A stretch of 64,000 nucleotides of DNA from Rugamonas sp045984285. Its GTDB lineage: Bacteria; Pseudomonadota; Gammaproteobacteria; Burkholderiales; Burkholderiaceae_D. Positions 7,808-16,199 of the stretch are shown in pieces. How positions within the stretch are numbered: the first letter of the stretch is position 1; each line of letters begins with the position of its first letter. Below the pieces are notes generated by a model, which was not told where the DNA came from, did not search any database, and saw only the letters and a program-made list of their open reading frames with translations. The position numbers and the translations under genes are program-made. The stretch lies in NCBI RefSeq assembly GCF_045984285.3, contig NZ_JBJQIK030000010.1, forward strand, positions 1-64,000, written 5' to 3'.

Positions 7808-8500
7808 ATGAAAATTATTCCTGCACGCGGCGGCTGCGCGGCCGCTGCAGCGTTGATACTGGCGGCCTGTGGCACCGTGCCGCCCGCGCCGCCAGCCGTC
7901 CCTGCGGCCGTATCAGCGCCTGGCGCGGCCCTGCCGGCGCCGCCGCTGCTGCGCGATACGGCGCCGCACCAGGGTTTGCTGCGCATTGCAGCGGAACGCT
8001 CGCTGATCACCATCGTCGCCCGCCGCGCGGGACGGCTGGCGGGGCTGGGCCATGACCATTTGCTGGCCGCGCACGGCATCGAGGGCGATATCGCACCCGC
8101 CGAAGGCCGTGCCATGCTGCGTTTCCGCCTCGACGCGCTGGCCATCGACGAAGCGCCGCTGCGCGCGGCCGCAGGCCTGCAGCGCCAGCCGGGCGAAGCC
8201 GCGATCGCGGGCACGCGCACCAATATGCTCAAGGCGCTGGATGCTGAACACTACCCCTGGGTGGCGGTAACGGTGCAGGCCATGGAACGCGGCATCGCGC
8301 AAGCGGATATCACCCTGCACGGCCACACACGGCGCTACGCGGTGCCGGTGGCAAGCCGGCGCGAGGGCGGCACGCTGCACGCCCGTGGCAGCCTGCGCAT
8401 CCGGCAAACGCATTTCGGCATCGCGCCCTATTCCGTGCTGAACGGCGCCCTGTCGGTGGATGACGAACTGGAACTCAGCTTCGAGCTGCTGGCCGGCTAG
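7808..8500 (+). CDS. YceI-domain lipoprotein
   Basis: 230 residues. A lipoprotein signal peptide ends at Cys21 (LILAAC). A Pro/Ala-rich linker runs to about residue 55, then a YceI-like domain begins with SLITIVARRAGRLAGLGHDH and ends with THFGIAPYSVLNGALSVDDELEL. YceI proteins form a small beta-barrel that binds long isoprenoid or lipid molecules. The lipobox suggests a membrane-anchored version, unlike the soluble periplasmic YceI at 16200-16766. It converges with the LysE gene, with a 4-base overlap of their ends. The ligand is unknown. Confidence 0.8.
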   Translation: MKIIPARGGCAAAAALILAACGTVPPAPPAVPAAVSAPGAALPAPPLLRDTAPHQGLLRIAAERSLITIVARRAGRLAGLGHDHLLAAHGIEGDIAPAEGRAMLRFRLDALAIDEAPLRAAAGLQRQPGEAAIAGTRTNMLKALDAEHYPWVAVTVQAMERGIAQADITLHGHTRRYAVPVASRREGGTLHARGSLRIRQTHFGIAPYSVLNGALSVDDELELSFELLAG

Positions 8501-9126
8501 CGCGCCAGCAGCATGCGCAGGCCGAGGCCGACAAAGATGGCGCCGGCGATGCGGTCCAGCCATAGCCCGGCACGCGGCTTGCGGTTGATCCATGCCCCTA
8601 CTGCGCCGGAGAAATAGCCCAGCAGGCCAAACAGCAGGCAGCCCTGCAGTGTGAACAGCAGGCCAAGCTGCGCGGTCTGCCACGCCACATCGCCGCGCGC
8701 CGCCACCACGAACTGCGGCAGGAAGGACAGGAAGAACAGGATCACTTTCGGGTTGATGGCATTCGCCAGCAGGCCTTTGCCGAACAGGCGCAGCAGCGAT
8801 TCATCCGGCCCGGAGGCAGCGCCGACCTTTGCGCCGCCACGGCTGCGCAAGGCGCCGATGCCGAGCCAGATCAGGTACAAGCCGCCCGCTGCCTTGAGCA
8901 GGGTAAAGGCCAGCGGCGAGGCGGCGATCAGGGCGCCAACGCCCAGTGCGGCCAGCAGGGTGTGGCTCAGGCAGCCCAGCGCGCAGCCCAGGCCGAAGGC
9001 CATGCCCTGCTTGCGTCCGCGCGACATGCCCACGCTCAGCACCATCAGATTGTCGGGACCGGGCGAGGCCGTGACGGCCACGGCGACGGCGAGAAAACCG
9101 ATACATTGTTCGGGTGAAATCAGCAC
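8497..9126 (-). CDS. LysE/RhtB family amino-acid exporter
   Basis: 209 residues with about six hydrophobic segments. The family signature is at the N-terminus (VTASPGPDNLMVL) with a second element NPKVILFFLSFLPQF near residue 120. The family exports amino acids or related small metabolites across the inner membrane. A longer frame runs to 9276, but the GTG at 9126 has AAGGAG five bases upstream and gives the normal family length and start (LISPEQ...). The specific substrate is not evident. Confidence 0.87.
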   Translation of the reverse strand: MLISPEQCIGFLAVAVAVTASPGPDNLMVLSVGMSRGRKQGMAFGLGCALGCLSHTLLAALGVGALIAASPLAFTLLKAAGGLYLIWLGIGALRSRGGAKVGAASGPDESLLRLFGKGLLANAINPKVILFFLSFLPQFVVAARGDVAWQTAQLGLLFTLQGCLLFGLLGYFSGAVGAWINRKPRAGLWLDRIAGAIFVGLGLRMLLAR

Positions 9127-9257
9127 AGCAAGCTCCTTAATTGTCTGGCAGCATGATAACCGAGGCGCGCACCCGGAAACTTTTAGGACATTTTCCGGAC
9201 AATTCAGGACGCATCCTGCTCCTATACTTTTCTGAATAGCCATTTCCGGGATATTCC

Positions 9258-10658
9258 ATGCATAAGCTGCGCACACTCGCCGCCATACTGACTTCCACCA
9301 TTGTCCTGGGCGCCTGCGGCGGTGGCGGCGGCAGTGGCGGCAGTGGCGGCGGCATCCCCGGCGGCGGCAACGTCATGGGCGGCAATCACGAGCCGCAGCG
9401 GCTGAACGTGGCGGTCAAGGACAGTGCCGTGCTTAAGGCCCGCGTGTCCGGGGCCGGCTGGATCGCCCTGCTGGAAAAGCCGCACCGCATATTCGACGGC
9501 TACAACGCGCCCGAACGCAGCCTGCTGTTCAGCGGCGGCGCTCGCTACCTGCCGCCAGCCGGCTGGCACCTGATCGATTTCGATGTGCACCCCTCCGGCC
9601 AGGTATCGGCGGTGCTGGTCGGTGAACGGGACGTGCAGCTCGTGCGGCTTGATGCCGGAGGGACCGTGCTGCACAGCGCTCCGCTGGACGATCCGCAGCA
9701 CCTGGCCGACGCCTACTACGGCTCGCCGGAGGGACTGGCCGATCCCGGCGCGATGCATCCCTTCCCCACGCTCGATACCGCGCGGCTGGCTGCCACCGGC
9801 GAGGAGATCGTGCTGCTGCTGCGCACCGGACGCAATGCGCTGGTGGCCTACCGCCTGGCGCAGGCAGCGGGCGCTGTGCAAATGCGCTGGCGCACGCTGG
9901 TCGAACCGGGCACCTCCATCGTCAACGTGTGGCTCACCGGCACCCACGACCCCTACGGCGACCTGCAGCACCAGTGGCGCGCGTATATGGATGTGGACGC
10001 CCAGGGACGGGTGGCCATTGCGGCGCCGGTCAACCTCACCTACCTGAACGCCGACCACGCACGGCATTTCAACGAGCCGCTGCTGGCAGGCCCATGGTAT
10101 GGCAGCCTGCTGACCATCCTCGATGCCAATGGCGCGCGCCAGCGCAGCACCATCGTCAATACCCGCGCCGAATCGCAGCTGACCACCGTGCGCTGGACCG
10201 GCCCCGATGCGGTGGCCCTGGCCGGACGCATCCGCACCGCACGCGACAATCCGGCCGGCTGGGACGGGTATGTGGCGCGGGTCCAGCCGTCCTCCCGCAC
10301 GGTGCAGAGCATGCAGGCGGTGGACTTCGAAGGCGGTGACGTGATCCTCGAGCTGGCGCCCTTGCCGGGCGGCCGGCTGCTGGCGGGCGGCGCCAGCAAC
10401 TACACGCAGAACACTGCGGGCGCGAGCATCTCGGAAACGGCAGCGCCCTTGCTGGCCATTCTGGACCAGGACGGGAAGCTGGTGCGGCGCCTGCCCGTGG
10501 AAGGCGGGCCGCGGCAGAACCAGGTGCGCGCGCTGGCGCCGTTCGGCAAAGGCTGGCTGGCGGGCGGCATGCGCAACGGACCGGGCACCCACAGCGCCGA
10601 TGGGGCCGAGAACCTGATCCTGGCCGATGGCTGGCTGCGCGAGGTAGCCGTAGACTGA
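9258..10658 (+). CDS. Hypothetical lipoprotein with Gly-rich linker
   Basis: 466 residues. A lipoprotein signal ends at Cys20 (VLGAC), followed directly by a glycine/serine linker (GGGGGSGGSGGG) as often seen in Oxalobacteraceae surface lipoproteins. The rest has short repeated beta-strand-like stretches (LLFSGGAR, VVAL-GRI-R, LLAGGASNY, WLAGGMRNG) resembling a beta-propeller, but no named family was recognised. Probably outer-membrane anchored. It is divergent from the LysE exporter; the 131-base gap has a possible -10 (TATACT near 9222). Function unknown. Confidence 0.75.
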   Translation: MHKLRTLAAILTSTIVLGACGGGGGSGGSGGGIPGGGNVMGGNHEPQRLNVAVKDSAVLKARVSGAGWIALLEKPHRIFDGYNAPERSLLFSGGARYLPPAGWHLIDFDVHPSGQVSAVLVGERDVQLVRLDAGGTVLHSAPLDDPQHLADAYYGSPEGLADPGAMHPFPTLDTARLAATGEEIVLLLRTGRNALVAYRLAQAAGAVQMRWRTLVEPGTSIVNVWLTGTHDPYGDLQHQWRAYMDVDAQGRVAIAAPVNLTYLNADHARHFNEPLLAGPWYGSLLTILDANGARQRSTIVNTRAESQLTTVRWTGPDAVALAGRIRTARDNPAGWDGYVARVQPSSRTVQSMQAVDFEGGDVILELAPLPGGRLLAGGASNYTQNTAGASISETAAPLLAILDQDGKLVRRLPVEGGPRQNQVRALAPFGKGWLAGGMRNGPGTHSADGAENLILADGWLREVAVD

Positions 10659-10730
10659 GCTGCATGCCGCACCGCAAGGGGCATCGCCCCTGCCTGTCTC
10701 GCAGACAAGGTAGGATAGCGGCATGACTCA

Positions 10731-11408
10731 ATGCAAAGAATTCCCCTGATGGGCGCCGATGTACGCGCCTGGGTCCGTATGCCCTCCGGCAAGCGGCTGG
10801 ACCTGCTCGATCCCACACCCTTCGATTGGGAGGATGCCGACCTTGCGCTCGGCCTCGCCCGCACCTACCGCTGGGGCGGCCATTCGGCCTGGCCGCTGCC
10901 CCTGTCGGTGGCCCAGCATTCGATTACGGTGATGCAACTGCGCCGCATGTGGGCCACTGAGAAAGACGAGCGGCTCGATCCCCTGATCGAGCTGCGCGAG
11001 CTGCTGCACGACGCGGAGGAAGGCCTGCTCGGCTTCGACTGCATCAGCGTGCTGAAGCCTTTCCTGGGCGAGCGCTTCCGCGAGCTCAGCAGACGGCTGG
11101 AGCAGGCCGTGTTCCGCCGCTACGGGCTGCCGGACTGGACCACGCGCGAGCACAGCATCCACAAGCGCGCCGACCGGGTGGCGGCAGCCAGCGAAGCGGT
11201 GCACGTGGTGGGCTGGTCGCGTGAGGAAGTGCGCAGCACGCTGAAGATCCGGTACGAGCCGCTGCCTGACGATCCGCTGAAGCCTTTGTACGGCGGCGAG
11301 GCCTGGGAACCGTGGCCGCCGGGCCTCGCCTGCGAGCGCTTCCTGGCCGAACTGGAGCGGCTGGGCACGCTCGTGCAGCGCCCGGAAACCAGGCAAAGCG
11401 ATTTCTGA
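10731..11408 (+). CDS. HD-domain phosphohydrolase (YfbR-like)
   Basis: 225 residues. Metal-site residues of an HD hydrolase are visible: His63 in SVAQHS, His93-Asp94 in LLHDAEE, and Asp148 in KRADR. The order and spacing resemble YfbR-type 5'-nucleotidases and related HD proteins that act near SAVEHS-type motifs. The start is uncertain: AGGA lies about 13 bases before the 10731 ATG, and an ATG at 10749 is an alternative. The ATG at 10722 opens only eight codons. No operon partner; a gene-free region of over 300 bases follows. Confidence 0.75.
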   Translation: MQRIPLMGADVRAWVRMPSGKRLDLLDPTPFDWEDADLALGLARTYRWGGHSAWPLPLSVAQHSITVMQLRRMWATEKDERLDPLIELRELLHDAEEGLLGFDCISVLKPFLGERFRELSRRLEQAVFRRYGLPDWTTREHSIHKRADRVAAASEAVHVVGWSREEVRSTLKIRYEPLPDDPLKPLYGGEAWEPWPPGLACERFLAELERLGTLVQRPETRQSDF

Positions 11409-11418
11409 TGTTAACGCC

Positions 11419-11434
11419 GTAAACGGACGTTTAC
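11419..11434. promoter_or_regulatory. 16-bp palindrome, possible operator
   Basis: GTAAACG and CGTTTAC flank two bases. It lies 11 bases after the HD hydrolase stop. The symmetry suits a dimeric regulator, but the binding protein is unknown. Confidence 0.4.
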
Positions 11435-11449
11435 AAAGCCAATTTTTCA

Positions 11450-11582
11450 CTTATCCACTTCTGCTGTGGATAAGGATGTGGAAAAGCGGGGCTTGACAGG
11501 CCGCAAAGCCTGTAACGGCGCGGCTTTTAACAAAATGCCCGTTCAGAAGGCAAAATTTATGTCTTTATAAATCAATGACTTG
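11450..11582. repeat. Duplicated ~130-bp intergenic element, copy A
   Basis: It occupies much of the 332-base gap 11409-11740. It opens with inverted DnaA-box-like arms CTTATCCAC/GTGGATAAG (11450-11474). Next come TTGACA (11493), AAAGCC-GTAACG, the conserved block GCCCGTTCAGAAGGCAAAAT (11537-11556) and AATCAAT-ACTT (11570-11582). Every one of these landmarks recurs at the same distances, with no gaps, in copy B (12446-12577). It precedes the receiver gene by 158 bases. It could be a shared promoter region or a non-coding RNA; function is unknown. Confidence 0.65.
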
Positions 11583-11661
11583 GCGAGCCCAACTGTGCGT
11601 TAGTTAACATAAGGACCACGCTTGTAAAATATTTTTCCGGGCCCAGATTAGAGTGGATAAT

Positions 11662-11704
11662 CGGAACGGAAAGCTTTGACAAAAGTTCCGGTGAGGAATA
11701 GTGT
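11662..11704 (+). promoter_or_regulatory. Candidate promoter with overlapping inverted repeat
   Basis: TTGACA (11676-11681) and TAGTGT (11699-11704) are 17 bases apart, a sigma-70-like arrangement 37 bases before the receiver-gene start. Arms CGGAAC (11662-11667) and GTTCCG (11685-11690) bracket the -35, suggesting a repressor or activator site. The -10 match is weak. Confidence 0.4.
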
Positions 11705-11740
11705 CATCACAAAGCGCAGCATTTACCGATTGGAGCCCTG

Positions 11741-12319
11741 ATGGACGTTAAAGTTCCTGACGAAGATTCCAGCGACAACTGGATGATTGACGACGATGCG
11801 ACCGCTTCCGCTGAGCAACAGTCCGCCCAGAGCGGACCGCCGCCCTGGCGTGTCCTGATTGTCGACGACGACGTGGACGTCCACGTGGTCACAAAATTCT
11901 CCCTGAGCAACGCCTGCTTCATGGGCCGCCGCCTGAGCTTCCTGCACGCCTATAGCGGAGAGGAAGCGCTGAACATCCTGCGCACCGAAGACGATATCGC
12001 CCTGGTGTTGCTGGATGTGATCATGGAAACCACGGACGCCGGCCTCAAGGTGGCCACCCGCATCCGCGACGAGCTGCATAACAAGCTGGTGCGCATTGTG
12101 CTGCGTACCGGCCAGCCCGGCCAGGCGCTGGAGCACAGCATCATCCTCGATTACGACATCAACGACTTCTGGTGCAAGACCGACCTCACCACCCGCAAGC
12201 TGTTCACGACGGTAATCGCTTCCCTGCGCGGCTACCAGAGCCTGCTCGATTGCGACCAGAAACTGCACTTGCTGCAGCAGGAACTGGACGATGCGCGGGC
12301 GCGGCTCGCCGCAGCATAA
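11741..12319 (+). CDS. Stand-alone receiver protein of the DUF3369 type
   Basis: 192 residues. An acidic N-terminal tail is followed by a receiver domain: acid cluster Asp42-44, phospho-acceptor Asp92 in LLLDVIMET, Thr in VLRTGQPGQA, Lys146 in FWCKTDLT. The linker that follows (KLFTTVIASLRGYQSL) is the one that normally joins receiver to DUF3369 and HD-GYP or helix-turn-helix output domains. Here the protein stops after a short coiled coil, with no output domain. It has a good ribosome site (TTGGAG). It lies between two copies of a duplicated non-coding element. It may act as a phosphate sink or by binding a partner; that is inference. Confidence 0.85.
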   Translation: MDVKVPDEDSSDNWMIDDDATASAEQQSAQSGPPPWRVLIVDDDVDVHVVTKFSLSNACFMGRRLSFLHAYSGEEALNILRTEDDIALVLLDVIMETTDAGLKVATRIRDELHNKLVRIVLRTGQPGQALEHSIILDYDINDFWCKTDLTTRKLFTTVIASLRGYQSLLDCDQKLHLLQQELDDARARLAAA

Positions 12320-12321
12320 TA

Positions 12322-12337
12322 CTGTATGCACGTACAG
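12322..12337 (+). other. Short hairpin after the receiver gene
   Basis: CTGTA and TACAG flank six bases just after the stop. A larger stem, AGCGCGC/GCGCGCT, follows near 12380-12405. Neither has a T-run, so termination is possible but unproven. The rest of the 350-base gap 12320-12669 up to copy B shows nothing recognisable. Confidence 0.3.
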
Positions 12338-12445
12338 CATTTATCTCTGCACTAACTGCTGCCAATTCTCCCTTATCAAGCGCGCATCGTGTTAGTGCGC
12401 GCTCTGCTAGACTGCCTAAGTCGCGGATTTAAAACCCTTTTTTGC

Positions 12446-12577
12446 GATATCCACACAGCTTGTGGATATCTTTGTTGATAAGGGCTTCTTGACAACCCAA
12501 AAAGCCCGTAACGACGCCATTTCCTACAAAGTGCCCGTTCAGAAGGCAAAATAAAGACCCAATAAAATCAATCACTT
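12446..12577. repeat. Duplicated ~130-bp intergenic element, copy B
   Basis: Perfect 10-bp arms GATATCCACA/TGTGGATATC around five bases open the element. TTGACA (12489), AAAGCCCGTAACG and GCCCGTTCAGAAGGCAAAAT (12533-12552) follow, at the same offsets as in copy A 1 kb upstream (offset 40 from ATCCAC to TTGACA, 84 to GCCCGTT). It lies 92 bases before a tiny zinc-knuckle gene. Confidence 0.65.
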
Positions 12578-12669
12578 ACAATCTAACGCATTCTCACAAA
12601 CGGGTATTTACAAAAATTCAGCGACAATTTCTTTTTCGCAATTTTTGTGCATAAGTATCGGGAGCAATG

Positions 12670-12849
12670 ATGAATGAACAGCAGCCAAAAGCGCCCCTGA
12701 ATCCGGGCGACGAAGCCCGTCCCGGCACGCCCGGCAGCGGTGAGGATGTGTGCCCTGTATGCGCGGGCAAAGGCAAGAACGCAGTCGCCCAGCCCTGTCC
12801 GAATTGCGGCGGCAGCGGCAAGATTATCGAGGGCATCGGCGGCGGCTGA
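12670..12849 (+). CDS. Small zinc-knuckle protein with DnaJ-like CxxC motifs
   Basis: 59 residues. A Pro/Gly-rich N-terminus is followed by two CxxCxGxG units of the type in the DnaJ zinc domain: CPVCAGKGK (Cys28, Cys31) and CPNCGGSGK (Cys43, Cys46), enough for one Zn2+. GGGAG sits five bases before the ATG at 12670; a preceding ATG at 12667 is too close. Such single-zinc peptides are common in Burkholderiales but have no assigned function. Placement next to copy B of a duplicated element suggests shared regulation with the receiver gene. Confidence 0.75.
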   Translation: MNEQQPKAPLNPGDEARPGTPGSGEDVCPVCAGKGKNAVAQPCPNCGGSGKIIEGIGGG

Positions 12850-12864
12850 GCCTATAATGGCGGC

Positions 12865-13434
12865 ATGAATCTCCCGCCTGACCGCCCCCGCCCCAAGTCC
12901 CTGTCCGATCTTTTCGTTTCCTTCACCGTGCTGGCCCTGCAGGGCTTCGGCGGCGTGCTGCCCGTGGTGCAGCGCGAAGTGGTGGAACGCAAGCGCTGGA
13001 TGACGCAGGAAGAATTCATCGAGGAGTGGGCGGTCGCGCAGACCATGCCGGGGCCCAATGTGGTGAACCTGGCGCTGGTAATCGGCAACCGCTACTTCGG
13101 CCTGCGCGGCGCGCTGGCCGCGCTGATGGGCATGCTGACCTTGCCGATGTTCGTAGTACTTACGCTGGCCTCGATTTACCACCAGTTCTCCGATATTCCG
13201 GCGGTGGCGGGCGCGCTGCGCGGCATGGCTGCGGTGGCGGCCGGCATGATCGCGGCCACCGGCATCAAGCTGGCGGTGACGCTGAACCGTCATCCCCTGC
13301 CCATGCCGCTCACCATCGGCATTTCGGTGCTGTCCGTCGTGTGCCTGATCGGCCTGCGCCTGCCGATGCTGACGGTGCTGGCCACGCTCGGCACACTCGG
13401 CTGCGTGCTGACCTGGCGGGCCCTCAAGCCATGA
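12865..13434 (+). CDS. chrA: Chromate transporter, N-terminal-half (short-chain ChrA) subunit
   Basis: 189 residues with about five hydrophobic segments. It carries the CHR-domain signature: LQGFGGVLPVVQREVVERKRW near residue 25 and QTMPGPNVVNLALVIG near 60. Short-chain CHR proteins occur as adjacent pairs whose halves insert in opposite topology and jointly export chromate. The stop overlaps the partner's ATG (ATGA), so the pair is translationally coupled. Substrates other than chromate are possible in this family. Confidence 0.87.
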   Translation: MNLPPDRPRPKSLSDLFVSFTVLALQGFGGVLPVVQREVVERKRWMTQEEFIEEWAVAQTMPGPNVVNLALVIGNRYFGLRGALAALMGMLTLPMFVVLTLASIYHQFSDIPAVAGALRGMAAVAAGMIAATGIKLAVTLNRHPLPMPLTIGISVLSVVCLIGLRLPMLTVLATLGTLGCVLTWRALKP

Positions 13435-14009
13435 GCGCCGCCATCGTGCTCAGCTGGCAGGACTGGCTCGACCTGTTCGCCCATTTCATGCTGCTGTCCT
13501 TCATGTCCATCGGCGGCGCCATTTCCACCACGGCGGAAATCCACCGCTACCTGGTTGAGACGCATGGCTGGCTGACCCAGGCCCAGTTCAACGACTCCAT
13601 CGCCATTGCGCAGGCGGCGCCGGGGCCGAATGTGCTCTTCGTTGCGCTGATGGGCTGGAATGTGGGCATGAACGCGGGCAGCTATGTGGCTGCCGTGGCG
13701 GGCGTGCTGGTGACGATGACCGGCATCATGCTGCCCAGCAGCGCGCTGGTGCTGATTACGACCAGCTGGGCCCACCGCAACCGCGAGCTGCGCGGCGTGC
13801 GCGCCTTCAAGCAGGGCATGGCGCCGCTGGTGATCGGCATGCTGGTATCGACCGGCATTATCCTCGGCAGCGCCAACCGCAATATCGCCACCGACTGGCC
13901 GCTGTGGACCCTGTCCATCGTGAGCTGCCTGCTGATCTGGCGCACCCGCATCCACCTGCTCTGGGTGCTGGCGGGCGGCGCGCTGCTGGGTGCTATCGGG
14001 CTGGTGTGA
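13431..14009 (+). CDS. chrA: Chromate transporter, C-terminal-half (short-chain ChrA) subunit
   Basis: 192 residues, membrane protein. The second CHR domain shows SFMSIGGAISTTAEIHRYLV and QAAPGPNVLFVALMGW, parallel to motifs in the upstream partner. The frame is open further upstream, but the ATG at 13431 overlapping the partner's stop gives the family length. Its 3' end overlaps the convergent DoxX gene by 17 bases. Confidence 0.87.
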   Translation: MSAAIVLSWQDWLDLFAHFMLLSFMSIGGAISTTAEIHRYLVETHGWLTQAQFNDSIAIAQAAPGPNVLFVALMGWNVGMNAGSYVAAVAGVLVTMTGIMLPSSALVLITTSWAHRNRELRGVRAFKQGMAPLVIGMLVSTGIILGSANRNIATDWPLWTLSIVSCLLIWRTRIHLLWVLAGGALLGAIGLV

Positions 14010-14397
14010 GTGTGCTGTCGATGGAATAGCGCCCCGCGCCGGACAGGGCGATGGTGCCGAACACAATCAGCAGCAGCCAGCCGAACTGCCCTTCCGCGAT
14101 GCTCCATTCCGGATGCACCAGCAGCATCGACACCAGCAGCAGGAACAGCACCGGCAGCGTTGCCAGCCGCGTGAACAGCCCCACCGCCACCAGCAGCGGA
14201 CACACGATCTCCGCGAACAGCGCGCAGGCCAGCGTCAGGCCGCGCCCCATGCCCAGCGGGTCGTCGATGTGGGCCAGTTCCTCCTGCCAGTGCAGCAGCT
14301 TGGGCAGGCCGTGCACCCACAGCAGCAGCGCCGCGCCCGCGATGCGGGCAAACAGCAGGCCCGCATCCGGCGTGAAAGGACCGATCAGCTTCCTCAT
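13993..14397 (-). CDS. DoxX family membrane protein
   Basis: 134 residues with four hydrophobic segments and the DoxX pattern GLLFARIAGAALLLWVHGLPKL, LFAEIVCPLLVAVGLFTRLAT, then FGTIALSGAGRYSID. DoxX proteins are poorly defined inner-membrane proteins linked to redox or thiosulfate metabolism and stress. The start is ATG at 14397, overlapping the stop of the upstream amidohydrolase (ATGA); the longer frame was rejected. The coupling suggests joint expression with the secreted amidohydrolase. Confidence 0.83.
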   Translation of the reverse strand: MRKLIGPFTPDAGLLFARIAGAALLLWVHGLPKLLHWQEELAHIDDPLGMGRGLTLACALFAEIVCPLLVAVGLFTRLATLPVLFLLLVSMLLVHPEWSIAEGQFGWLLLIVFGTIALSGAGRYSIDSTLTPAR

Positions 14398-16154
14398 TTG
14401 TTCTGGTAGCCGCCGTAGTATTTGACGGGGCTCCATTCAGGCTGCACCGGCGGCAACGGCTGGGCATACTGGCCGAAGTCGGCACCGGCGTACACCACCT
14501 TGCCGTTCACGATGGTCAGCGCGCTTTCCAGGTTGCGGATCTGCTCCACCGGCATTGAGAAGTAATCCTGCGGCAGGATCACGAGATCGGCGTATTGGCC
14601 TTTCGCGATCGTGCCTTTCAGCTTCTCTTCACCGCTCATCCAGGCGCTGCCCTGGGTCATCAGCTTGAGCGCCTCATAGCGGCTCAGCACATCCTTCTTC
14701 TGCCAGATCTGCAGGCCGCCCGCGGTCTTGCCGCTCACGGCCCAGTAGACCGATGGCCAGGGGCCATAGCTGCTGACGCGGGTGCCGTCGGTGCCCAGGC
14801 CGACCGGAATCTTCATGTCCAGCATCTTGCGGATCGGCGGCATCTGGCGCGTCTGTTCGCCGTAGCGCTTCCAGTAGGACTCGCCCTGGAAGTACATGCG
14901 GTTCTGCACCGCGATGCCGCCGCCCAGCTTCTTCACGCGCAGCAGCTGCGCGTCGCTGATGGTTTCCGCATGGTCGAAGAACCAGCGCAGGCCATTGAAA
15001 GGCAGCTCCTTGTTGACCTTTTCGATCACGGCCAGGTCGCGCTCGATCGACTCGCCGTAGGTGGCGTGGATGCGGAAAGGCCAACGGTTCTTCACCAGCA
15101 GGCGCAGCACGGCTTCCAGCTCGCCTTCCATTTCATGCGGCATGTCCGGGCGCGGCTCGAGGAAGTTCTCGAAGTCGGCCGCGCTCCACACCAGGTTTTC
15201 GCCGCCGCCTTCGGTGTTGTAGCCGTTGGCGTAGAACAGGTGGTCGTTCCTGTCCGGCTTCGTCATGGTCAGCCAGCGCTGGTAGTCTTCCAGCTCCTTG
15301 CCCGGCTTCTGCGCAAACAGGTAGTAGGAGGTGCGCACGGTCAGCTTGCCGTTCTTCGCCAGCTCCAGGCTCACCGCGTAGTCGTCGGCATAGGCCTGGC
15401 CGCCGCCGCCCGCGTCGATGGCGCTCGTCACGCCAAGACGGTTCAGCTCACGGTAGTAGTGTTCCGTCGAGTTGACCTGCTGCTCGCGGCTCAGGGCGCC
15501 GGTTTTCGCCAGCGTGGTGTAGAGGATCATCGCATTCGGTTTCGCTATCAGCAGGCCGGTAGGCTTGCCGTCGGCGCCCAGTTCCACCACGCCATCCTTG
15601 TATTTGGTGTTGCTGTCGTACTTCAGGACTTCGATGCCCTTCTTGTTCAGGAAACCCAGGCCATACAGGTAGAGCAGGAAGACCGGCTTGTCCGGCACCG
15701 CTTCATTGATCTCTTCCAGCGTCGGCAGGCGCTTTTCCTCGAACTGGTATTCGTTCCAGCCGCCGACTACCTTGATCCACTGGCCGTCCGGCGTGCGCGC
15801 CGCCTGCTCCTTCAGCATGGCCAGCGCCTTCTTCAACGAGGTCACGCCGTCCCAGCGCAGTTCTGCGTTGTAGTTCAGGCCCTCGCGGATCACGTGCAGA
15901 TGGGAGTCGTTCAGGCCGGGAATCACGGTGCGGCCGCCGGCGTCGATCACCTGGGTGGCGGCAGTTTTCGATTTCAGCACCTGGGCGTTGCTGCCCACGG
16001 CAGTGATCTTGCCGTCCTTGATGGCGACGGCCTGCGCAAAGCTGCCCTCCTTCGTCATGGTGGCAACCTTGGCGTTGGTGACAATCAGGTCGGTTGCCTG
16101 CGCAGCCGAGAGTCCTGCCGCCAGCAGGGCGGCCGATAACATCAGTCGTTTCAT
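14394..16154 (-). CDS. Secreted amidohydrolase, YtcJ-like
   Basis: 586 residues. The signal peptide (KRLMLSAALLAAGLSAAQA) is followed by the beta-sandwich start DLIVTNAKVATM and the metal motif DSHLHV near residue 88. Further metal-site histidines are in RIHATYGES and FDHAETI, with the aspartate in GLGTDGTRVSS. The tail returns to the sandwich (ADLVILPQDYFSMP, NGKVVYAG). YtcJ-type enzymes hydrolyse amides such as formamides; the actual substrate is unknown. Of two ATGs, the inner (16154) is seven bases from GGAG and gives a cleaner signal peptide. Export implies a periplasmic role. Confidence 0.87.
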   Translation of the reverse strand: MKRLMLSAALLAAGLSAAQATDLIVTNAKVATMTKEGSFAQAVAIKDGKITAVGSNAQVLKSKTAATQVIDAGGRTVIPGLNDSHLHVIREGLNYNAELRWDGVTSLKKALAMLKEQAARTPDGQWIKVVGGWNEYQFEEKRLPTLEEINEAVPDKPVFLLYLYGLGFLNKKGIEVLKYDSNTKYKDGVVELGADGKPTGLLIAKPNAMILYTTLAKTGALSREQQVNSTEHYYRELNRLGVTSAIDAGGGGQAYADDYAVSLELAKNGKLTVRTSYYLFAQKPGKELEDYQRWLTMTKPDRNDHLFYANGYNTEGGGENLVWSAADFENFLEPRPDMPHEMEGELEAVLRLLVKNRWPFRIHATYGESIERDLAVIEKVNKELPFNGLRWFFDHAETISDAQLLRVKKLGGGIAVQNRMYFQGESYWKRYGEQTRQMPPIRKMLDMKIPVGLGTDGTRVSSYGPWPSVYWAVSGKTAGGLQIWQKKDVLSRYEALKLMTQGSAWMSGEEKLKGTIAKGQYADLVILPQDYFSMPVEQIRNLESALTIVNGKVVYAGADFGQYAQPLPPVQPEWSPVKYYGGYQNK

Positions 16155-16199
16155 GTTCATTCTCCTTTTGTTGATACCGGCGCCTGCTGGCAGCGCGGA

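Noticed and set aside
9222..10724. 500-codon minus-strand frame opposite the hypothetical lipoprotein
   Set aside because: The plus-strand frame has a lipobox and a start signal; the minus frame has neither and is compositionally a shadow.
11450..12577. Replication origin suggested by DnaA-box-like arms
   Set aside because: Only paired boxes, no dense cluster or AT-rich unwinding element, and no dnaA, dnaN or parAB nearby.
14595..16139. 514-codon plus-strand frame opposite the amidohydrolase
   Set aside because: Shadow of a gene with complete metal-site motifs.
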